From assembly GCA_002162795.1 (NCBI GenBank), contig MAAY01000072.1, forward strand, positions 1-41,328: DNA of 41,328 nt, given 5' to 3'. The stretch comes from Rhodobacterales bacterium 56_14_T64. GTDB taxonomy: Bacteria; Pseudomonadota; Alphaproteobacteria; Rhodobacterales; Rhodobacteraceae. This document shows positions 36,335 to 41,328 of the stretch, one piece after another. The notes beneath the pieces were generated by a model, which was not told where the DNA came from, made no database searches, and worked only from the letters and a program-made list of their open reading frames with translations. The position numbers were made by a program, and so were the translations under genes. Position 1 is the stretch's first letter. Every line of letters starts with the position of its first letter.

Positions 36335-37018
36335 TTAGACCCCGGCAGCAGGAGTGCTGTAGGCCCAGTGTTTTAAGCCTTCTGAGCCCTGGTCCGTTAG
36401 CGCATAAACACCAACCGCAACCTTCTCAAACCAGCCATAATGGTTATCACGCATTAACCCAGTCGCCACGACAACACCAGTTGCCTTGGCGACGTCTCGC
36501 CCACGTGATGGGCTATTTTCCGCTAAATAGGCGGCGCATTTCAGCGCATCCTGACGATACCCGGTCACAATTCCATGACGCGTCGCCCCACCGGCATTCG
36601 GGTCACCCTGCAAGCGGTCAAACTCCCGCAACAAACGCGCCTGTTTTTTCTTGGATTTACGTGGGGCATAGGGGCCGGGATCACATTGCACCTCGGTCCT
36701 GCCATCGGGCAGAACCGTGATTAACCCTAATCCCAGACGGCGACACATCGCCAGATTGTCCTTCAACATCCGCTGTGCCTGTTTGCCCTTGGGTTTGGGC
36801 ACCGCGATATAAACTAAATCCGTCACCGACAATCGCGTAATGGCCTGATGAAACAGCGACAGCGAAAACCGCAGCTTCAGCTCAACCACCACCGGATCCT
36901 CGTCGCCGCGATAGGCAACCACATCCGCCGCGCCGACCTCGCCTTTGACGGTATAGCCCTGACGTTCCAGCAGTGCCTTGATCGGCGGGTAGAGATCTGT
37001 TTCCGAGTTTTGCGTCAT
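36335..37018 (-). CDS. DUF2161 family protein (PD-(D/E)XK nuclease-like)
   Basis: A 227-residue protein of the DUF2161 family. The N-terminal 100 residues carry a PD-(D/E)XK-like core: GAADVVAYRG then DPVVVELKLRF, giving the D...ExK metal and catalytic residues. The second half, after an Arg/Lys-rich linker (PRKSKKKQARLL), resembles a winged-helix (SRGRDVAKATGV ... VYALTDQG). Nuclease activity is predicted from the fold only. It reads in the same direction as groES but ends just before the groES promoter. Partner and substrate unknown. Confidence 0.82.
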   Translation of the reverse strand: MTQNSETDLYPPIKALLERQGYTVKGEVGAADVVAYRGDEDPVVVELKLRFSLSLFHQAITRLSVTDLVYIAVPKPKGKQAQRMLKDNLAMCRRLGLGLITVLPDGRTEVQCDPGPYAPRKSKKKQARLLREFDRLQGDPNAGGATRHGIVTGYRQDALKCAAYLAENSPSRGRDVAKATGVVVATGLMRDNHYGWFEKVAVGVYALTDQGSEGLKHWAYSTPAAGV

Positions 37019-37186
37019 GCGGCAGACCTACTGGGTTATTCGGCAGTTGCCAAATGTGACCTGTGGCCACCTCTTAGCCTATGCACATAGTGGGACCCTG
37101 AAATGCTCAGGACTACAGGGGCGTGACAAGCCGCTCGACCGCCCCTATAAGGCGCGCAAACTCCCCGTTGTTATTAGGATCGCATG

Positions 37187-38107
37187 ATGACCATCCAGAT
37201 TTTTGGACATAAATCCCCCGATACAGACTCCACCGGCTCGCCCATCGTCTGGGCTTGGTATCTGAACGAGATCAAAGGCATCGCTGCCGAGGCAAAACTG
37301 CTGGGCGAGCCCAACACCGAAGCACTGTTCATGCTGGATCGCTGGAACCTGGATAAGCCAGAAATCATCGCAGACGTGGCTGACGATCAGCCGGTTATCA
37401 TCGTTGACACCAATAACCCGGCCGAGCTGCCCGCCAACATCAATGGCGCGGACGTGCAGGCGATCATCGATCACCACAAACTGGTTGGCGGTCTGGAAAC
37501 CAAAGGCCCAATCGACATCACCATCCGTCCATTGGCCTGTACCGCCACCATCATGCTGGACCTGATCGGCGACGACGCTGCCAAGATGCCAAAAGAGATC
37601 ATGGCCGCCGCCCTGACCTGCATCCTGTCCGACACGCTGGAATTCCGCTCGCCCACCACCACCGATCACGACCGTGCCACAGCCGAAACGCTGGCTGCTG
37701 ATCTGGATCTCGACATTCCGACTTACGCCGCTGAAATGTTCGCTGCCAAATCCGACGTCTCGTCGTTCTCGGACGCTGAACTATTGCGGATGGACAGCAA
37801 GGAATATGCGGTTGAGGGCACCAAATTCCGTGTGTCCGTGCTCGAAACCACCTCTCCGGATGTTGTGCTGGACCGCAAGGCCAGCCTAATGGAGAGCATG
37901 AAAACCGTGGCAGCCGAGGACGGTGTTGAGCAGGTTCTGCTGTTTGTCATCGACATCCTGAACGAAGAGGCCACCCTGCTGGTGCCCAACGATCTGGTCA
38001 AAACCGTCGCCGAGAAAAGCTTTGGGGTTTCGGTCAACGGCGATACTGTTGTCCTGCCGGGCGTGATGAGCCGCAAAAAGCAGATCATTCCAAACCTGAA
38101 ACTCTGA
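37187..38107 (+). CDS. ppaC: Manganese-dependent inorganic pyrophosphatase (family II)
   Basis: A 306-residue soluble DHH-superfamily enzyme that hydrolyses pyrophosphate, unrelated to the common family I enzyme. Metal ligands His8, Asp12 and Asp14 lie in GHKSPDTDS, Asp74 in VDTNNPAE, and the DHH motif is DHHK (His96, His97); the second domain ends with SRKKQIIP, which binds the substrate phosphates. No CBS regulatory insert is present. The second of two adjacent ATGs is chosen because AGGA then has a seven-base spacing. A terminator follows. Confidence 0.95.
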   Translation: MTIQIFGHKSPDTDSTGSPIVWAWYLNEIKGIAAEAKLLGEPNTEALFMLDRWNLDKPEIIADVADDQPVIIVDTNNPAELPANINGADVQAIIDHHKLVGGLETKGPIDITIRPLACTATIMLDLIGDDAAKMPKEIMAAALTCILSDTLEFRSPTTTDHDRATAETLAADLDLDIPTYAAEMFAAKSDVSSFSDAELLRMDSKEYAVEGTKFRVSVLETTSPDVVLDRKASLMESMKTVAAEDGVEQVLLFVIDILNEEATLLVPNDLVKTVAEKSFGVSVNGDTVVLPGVMSRKKQIIPNLKL

Positions 38108-38132
38108 CTGGTCGCTTCATTTTGAATACTGG

Positions 38133-38156
38133 AAAGGCGCCTTATGGGGCGCCTTT
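38133..38156 (+). terminator. Terminator after ppaC
   Basis: AAAGGCGCC and GGCGCCTTT form a perfect 9-bp stem with a 6-base loop followed by TT, a classical intrinsic terminator. Confidence 0.88.
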
Positions 38157-38257
38157 TTCTATTGCCGTCTATTATTCATTGCCACACCATTTTGATAAAG
38201 CCTAACCTGACCCGCGAGCCCCACCATTTGGGGGCATCGTTTTTTTGAGGGTACATT

Positions 38258-38812
38258 ATGAGTAGATTTCTTTTGGGCGTCATATCCGCATTGGCGCTGA
38301 CATCAACCGCTGCCCATGCAGGTGAATGCGAAGCTTTGTGTCAGGCAGAGTTTTATCAAACTGCAACAGCCGAGACGGTGCAACAGCTGATAGAAGGTGG
38401 CGCAGACGTCACCGCACAGGATAGCGATGGCAAAACACCGCTGCATTGGGTCTCTAAGGCTGATCCTGACGTGATTAATGCCCTGATCGCGGCTGGCGCT
38501 GATGTGAATGCAACCGACAATCTGGATCGCGCACCGCTTCATTTTGTATCAGCCATGGCCGCGCCAGACATCGTCGCTCTGTTTATCGAGGCCGGGGCAG
38601 ACGTGAACGCCAAGACCGCAAACGATTGGACACCGTTGCATGGCGTCGCCAAATTCGGCTCGCCTGAGAACATCAGGGGGCTGCTGGATGCCGGAGCTGA
38701 TGCATCTGCAGTCAACGAAATGGGCGAAACCCCGTTTGATCTGGCAGCCTCTAACGAGCGTGTAAAGGATTCACCTGAGTATCAGGTTCTGCAAGACGCG
38801 AAGGGGCAATAG
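38258..38812 (+). CDS. Periplasmic ankyrin repeat protein
   Basis: A 184-residue protein with a signal peptide (cleavage near AHA at residue 21) and two cysteines just after it (CEALC, possibly a disulfide). Four ankyrin repeats follow at about residues 37-165: GGADVTAQDSDGKTPLHWV, AGADVNATDNLDRAPLHFV, AGADVNAKTANDWTPLHGV and AGADASAVNEMGETPFDLA. GAGGG precedes the ATG at good spacing. Ankyrin repeats bind other proteins; some exported bacterial ones accompany catalases or toxins, but none are here. It may act alone in the periplasm; the partner is unknown. Confidence 0.88.
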   Translation: MSRFLLGVISALALTSTAAHAGECEALCQAEFYQTATAETVQQLIEGGADVTAQDSDGKTPLHWVSKADPDVINALIAAGADVNATDNLDRAPLHFVSAMAAPDIVALFIEAGADVNAKTANDWTPLHGVAKFGSPENIRGLLDAGADASAVNEMGETPFDLAASNERVKDSPEYQVLQDAKGQ

Positions 38813-38815
38813 AAT

Positions 38816-38839
38816 TTGGCGGCGGGGAAAGCTCGCCAA
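38816..38839 (+). terminator. Weak hairpin after the ankyrin gene
   Basis: TTGGCG and CGCCAA form a 6-bp stem with a 12-base loop, followed by AAAGGAC rather than a U-run, so termination is doubtful. Confidence 0.3.
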
Positions 38840-38911
38840 AAGGACAAGTTTTGCCTTCGCATCCGAGCTGAGGCATAAGCAGGGCAAACTCAGCATCATG
38901 AAAGCCCGCCC

Positions 38912-39787
38912 ATGACCCAGATCATCACCTCCCTCACCGAAGTCTCTGACCGCTACAGGGCGTTGTTTGTCGATCTTTGGGGCTGCGTGCACAACGGCAT
39001 TACCGCTTATCCCGAAGCCATCGCAGCCTTGCAGGCCTATCGTGCGACAGGGGGGATTGTGGTGTTGGTGACCAACTCTCCCAAACCGCGCGCCGGAGTG
39101 GGTGAGCAGTTGTCGCAGTTCAATGTGCCGGCGGATGCCTATGACACCATCGCCACATCGGGCGATTCTGCGCGCTCGGCGCTGTTCACCGGCGCGGTCG
39201 GCGAAAAAGTGTATTTCATGGGCGACTGGGAGCGTGACGAAGGATTTTTTGAACCGTTGCATGTGATCGATGCCCCAATCAATATTACCCGTGTGCCACT
39301 GGCCGAGGCTGAGGGGATTGTCTGTTGCGGCCCGATGGATCCTTATGCCGACCCTGCGGAAAACCGCGCTGATTTCCTGTTTGCCAAGCAAAAGGGCATG
39401 AAGCTGCTCTGTGCCAACCCGGATATCATCGTGGACCGGGGCGAGACTCGCGAGTGGTGTGCCGGTGCGTTGGCGCAGCTTTATACTGAAATGGGCGGGA
39501 CCAGCCTGTATTTCGGCAAGCCCTACCCGCCGATCTATGACCTTGCCCGCCGTCGTTTGATGGAAATTGGTCAGGACATTCCCGATGGCGACATTCTGGC
39601 CATCGGCGATGGCCCACACACGGATATCGACGGCGCGATTGGCGAAGGCATCGATTCTCTGTTCATCTCGGGCGGGTTGGCCGCAAAAGAAACCAAAACC
39701 GCGCCACAACCAGACCCCGAGGCGCTGAAACTGTATCTGGAACAGGAAAACTCGGCCCCGACCTATACAATCGGACGGTTGCGCTAG
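38912..39787 (+). CDS. HAD superfamily class IIA hydrolase (TIGR01459 type)
   Basis: A 291-residue cytoplasmic haloacid-dehalogenase-superfamily protein of the NagD-like class IIA, in the alphaproteobacterial TIGR01459 group. Motif I is FVDLWGCVHNG: the nucleophile Asp21 is present, but the usual second aspartate (DxD) is Trp23, as is normal in this group. Motif II is VTNSPKPR, and GDGPHTDIDGA supplies the metal-binding aspartates of motif IV. The loss of the general acid makes ordinary phosphatase activity uncertain. The substrate is unknown. Confidence 0.88.
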   Translation: MTQIITSLTEVSDRYRALFVDLWGCVHNGITAYPEAIAALQAYRATGGIVVLVTNSPKPRAGVGEQLSQFNVPADAYDTIATSGDSARSALFTGAVGEKVYFMGDWERDEGFFEPLHVIDAPINITRVPLAEAEGIVCCGPMDPYADPAENRADFLFAKQKGMKLLCANPDIIVDRGETREWCAGALAQLYTEMGGTSLYFGKPYPPIYDLARRRLMEIGQDIPDGDILAIGDGPHTDIDGAIGEGIDSLFISGGLAAKETKTAPQPDPEALKLYLEQENSAPTYTIGRLR

Positions 39788-39829
39788 CCCGATTGGCTCT
39801 TGATTTTCTGCAGCTGCGAAGTAATAAAG

Positions 39830-39859
39830 TTGCGGAACGTCACAATGTGACGCTAGATA
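39830..39859 (+). promoter_or_regulatory. Promoter with operator dyad upstream of the MaoC gene
   Basis: CGTCACA-A-TGTGACG, a perfect 7-1-7 dyad (39838-39852), lies in the spacer between TTGCGG and TAGATA (18 bases apart). A protein bound there would control the MaoC-family gene. The half-site TGTGA resembles CRP/FNR halves but in the opposite arrangement, so another regulator is more likely. Confidence 0.5.
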
Positions 39860-39887
39860 ATTTCAAGAGCATCTGCACGGAGGCGAT

Positions 39888-40331
39888 ATGTTGGACAACC
39901 AGCCACGCGGAACCATCTGCATCGAAGACATCGAAATGGGCATGACTCGCTCGTTGCAAAAAGTGGTGACGGATCGCGATATCGAGCTGTTCGCCGAGGT
40001 CTCGACCGATCGCAATCCGGTGCATCTGGATGACGACTATGCCCGCGACACCATCTTTCAGGGTCGTATTGCGCATGGCATGCTGACCGCCGGGTTGATC
40101 TCGGCGGTGATTGGCGAGCAATTGCCGGGTCATGGCACCGTCTATATGGGGCAAACGCTGAAGTTTCTGGCGCCGGTGCGCCCTGGCGACATGGTCTACG
40201 CCGAGGTGAAGGTGATCGACATCGATATCTCCAAGCGTCGGGTCAAGCTGGATTGCCATTGCAGCATTGACGGCAAAAAAGTTCTGGTCGGTGAGGCCAT
40301 GGTGCTGGCGCCGTCGCGCAAGTTCGACTGA
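39888..40331 (+). CDS. MaoC family dehydratase / (R)-specific enoyl-CoA hydratase-like
   Basis: A 147-residue hot-dog-fold protein. The hydratase-2 motif is complete: STDRNPVHLDDDYA with catalytic Asp41 and His46, then IFQGRIAHGMLTAGL, and YMGQTLKFLAPVRPGDMV. The family hydrates trans-2-enoyl-CoA to (R)-3-hydroxyacyl-CoA, feeding polyhydroxyalkanoate or acting in fatty-acid or branched-acid breakdown. GGAGG precedes the start closely. No other fatty-acid genes are adjacent, so the exact substrate is open. Confidence 0.92.
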   Translation: MLDNQPRGTICIEDIEMGMTRSLQKVVTDRDIELFAEVSTDRNPVHLDDDYARDTIFQGRIAHGMLTAGLISAVIGEQLPGHGTVYMGQTLKFLAPVRPGDMVYAEVKVIDIDISKRRVKLDCHCSIDGKKVLVGEAMVLAPSRKFD

Positions 40332-40341
40332 TCCAGACTGC

Positions 40342-40361
40342 GGTGCGTGCCAGCACGCACC
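40342..40361. repeat. REP-like perfect hairpin after the MaoC gene
   Basis: GGTGCGTGC-CA-GCACGCACC is a perfect 9-bp stem with a two-base loop, followed by CTACGC. Read on the minus strand, GTAGGGTGCGTGC... resembles a short palindromic element that I recall from other proteobacterial genomes. It may also act as a terminator. A GGGCA/TGCCC hairpin follows about 20 bases on. Confidence 0.5.
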
Positions 40362-40495
40362 CTACGCATCTCGCAGGCGGGGCAATTATCTGCCCATACT
40401 TGTTTATCTTGTTGCCTGTGCCTGTCCCGACGTTACAACTTCAGCTGCCCGGTAGATTAATAGCCGGTGCGTATTTGTGACTTTGAGGACTAGAT

Positions 40496-41008
40496 ATGTT
40501 TAATTTGAAAGCACTTTCTGTGGTGGCTGGGCTGACCGCTCTGACGGCAACTGGCGCGGTTGCTGAGGATGCTCCATTTTTGAAATATGGCGAAATTGAA
40601 GGTTGGGGCGTCTTTATCGACACCGCCAAGAAATCCTGCCTGATCGAGAAAACCGATGATATGGGCAATGTGGTGCAGATGGGTCTGACCGAGGACCGCA
40701 GCATTGGCTATGTCGGCGTATTCACCACCGCCGAGACTGACATCAAACGAGACGACACACAGGCGGTTCTGATATCGTTGGATGGCAACCTGTATGCCGG
40801 TGAAGCCAAGGGCATGCGCGGCAATATCACCAAAGGCTATTCAGGTGGTTATGTGCTGTCGGATGATCCACAGTTTGTCGATGATCTGGCCCGCAAGCAC
40901 GTCATGGAAGTGTTCCCAGAGAAAGCTTATGGATTTTCGGTCAATCTGGCTGGCACCTATAAGGCCATCGAACTGGCGCGCACCTGCAATAATGAACAGA
41001 TGGGCTGA
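40496..41008 (+). CDS. Secreted/periplasmic protein of unknown function
   Basis: I do not recognise the family. The 170-residue product has a signal peptide (MFNLKALSVVAGLTALTATG, cleavage near VAE at 23). The mature part begins with an aromatic stretch (YGEIEGWGVFIDTAKKSCLIEK) and has only two cysteines in the mature chain, one in KKSCLIE and one in the C-terminal ARTCNNEQ, which could form a disulfide. The C-terminal AYGFSVNLAGTYKAIELARTC looks like a closing strand-helix unit, faintly like the invasion-associated-locus-B proteins, but that is not secure. GAGGA precedes the start. A terminator follows. Confidence 0.78.
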   Translation: MFNLKALSVVAGLTALTATGAVAEDAPFLKYGEIEGWGVFIDTAKKSCLIEKTDDMGNVVQMGLTEDRSIGYVGVFTTAETDIKRDDTQAVLISLDGNLYAGEAKGMRGNITKGYSGGYVLSDDPQFVDDLARKHVMEVFPEKAYGFSVNLAGTYKAIELARTCNNEQMG

Positions 41009-41055
41009 GCCACATCACCGCCATGGCCCCGGGGCCTGGCTATTCGGCACAATGA

Positions 41056-41090
41056 ACCGCCGCCTCGGAAATGTCCGGGGCGGTGGTTTT
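41056..41090 (+). terminator. Terminator after the secreted protein gene
   Basis: ACCGCCGCCTCGGA and TCCGGGGCGGTGGT pair over 14 positions (two G:U pairs) with a 4-base loop and are followed by TTTT. Confidence 0.85.
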
Positions 41091-41263
41091 GCGTTTCGCT
41101 ATGTCTAAGCCATTATCAGGTGGTTGAAATGACGGTACCGCCATATGCGGAAATCGGAACAGGGCGTTACCCCTGCCCGGCCAAAACGGTTGGTCGGAAC
41201 CCGTGCCACGGGGCCCTGCTTCGGTAATCCCCCCCCGAAACTAAGGGTGATGGCTTCAGCCGG

Positions 41264-41328
41264 TCAGCGCATGACCTGCTCTAATCTATGTGATGGGGAC
41301 TGGAAGCCCAAGGTTTTTCGTGGACGAC
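41264..41328 (-). CDS. IS30-family transposase, C-terminal end (partial)
   Basis: The last 20 codons before a TGA on the minus strand read RPRKTLGFQSPSHRLEQVMR. RPRKTLGF(x)xP is the characteristic end of IS30-family DDE transposases, just after the catalytic glutamate region, so the body of the gene lies outside the window. The 41091-41263 stretch between this stop and the preceding terminator should contain the element's end; it shows a run of eight C at about 41229-41236 and small hairpins, but I could not define the terminal inverted repeat or a target duplication. Whether the copy is intact is unknown. Confidence 0.65.
   Translation of the reverse strand, partial: RPRKTLGFQSPSHRLEQVMR

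Noticed and set aside
38771-39709. Minus-strand open frame (312 codons) opposite the HAD gene
   Set aside because: Shadow of a gene with clear HAD motifs; no independent support.
41100-41263. Possible structured RNA (6S, SRP or riboswitch)
   Set aside because: The conserved core sequences of 6S, SRP, RNase P, tmRNA, cobalamin and TPP elements are absent, and an IS30 end next to it explains the gene-free stretch better.

Overview
The window looks like ordinary chromosome from a marine alphaproteobacterium of the order Rhodobacterales (Roseobacter group). The evidence is high GC content, a priA / transaldolase / DUF484 / xerC neighbourhood, a phosphatidylcholine synthase, a DUF1150 gene translationally coupled to a small heat-shock protein, a TIGR01459-type HAD protein, a fused ATP sulfurylase-APS kinase and short DUF1127 genes. 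No rRNA, tRNA, CRISPR array or prophage was recognised. The only mobile DNA is the 3' end of an IS30-type transposase at the right edge. Positions of short sites were counted by hand and may be off by a base.

Layout. 1-3.1 kb: prmA (cut by the window edge), an MFS permease, and a divergent YeeE/TsuA-type sulfur-compound permease with a 26-bp dyad between the two. 3-9.4 kb: priA, a transaldolase with two LacI-like boxes upstream, an inserted flavin/haem ferric-reductase-like gene, then DUF484-xerC. 9.4-13.4 kb: a cytochrome P460-like periplasmic c-haem protein, an EF-hand protein, phosphatidylcholine synthase, an EamA transporter, an O6-alkylguanine-DNA methyltransferase, and an unrecognised protein with three internal repeats. 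13.5-22.6 kb: ileS, an Lrp/AsnC regulator, trxB, a membrane-bound 2Fe-2S adenylate cyclase, and an ATP sulfurylase-APS kinase gene whose frame is continuous with an upstream winged-helix regulator domain.

22.7-32.6 kb: a GT10 (fucosyltransferase-type) glycosyltransferase, a PhzF-family enzyme, hsp20-DUF1150 behind a sigma-32-like promoter, DUF465, a fatty-acid-hydroxylase-type diiron membrane enzyme flanked by two paralogous 85-87-residue secreted/membrane proteins, purE-purK, a lipase, another EamA transporter, a quinol-monooxygenase-like gene coupled to a MarR regulator behind a large dyad, and a DUF1127 gene with an unlisted 25-codon gene nearby. 32.8-41.3 kb: a Bcr/CflA-type drug exporter, groES-groEL under CIRCE, a DUF2161 protein, a manganese-dependent inorganic pyrophosphatase, a periplasmic ankyrin protein, a HAD protein, a MaoC hydratase, a secreted protein of unknown function and the IS30 fragment.

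The parts most worth following up are the in-frame winged-helix::Sat-CysC arrangement with its own internal ribosome site, the redox-type adenylate cyclase beside thioredoxin reductase, the duplicated GSFxLLKF protein genes around the hydroxylase, the triplicated GPARxxAR protein, the interspersed palindromic repeat family, and several well-formed operators placed on promoters. I do not see a defence island or a large novel multi-gene system.
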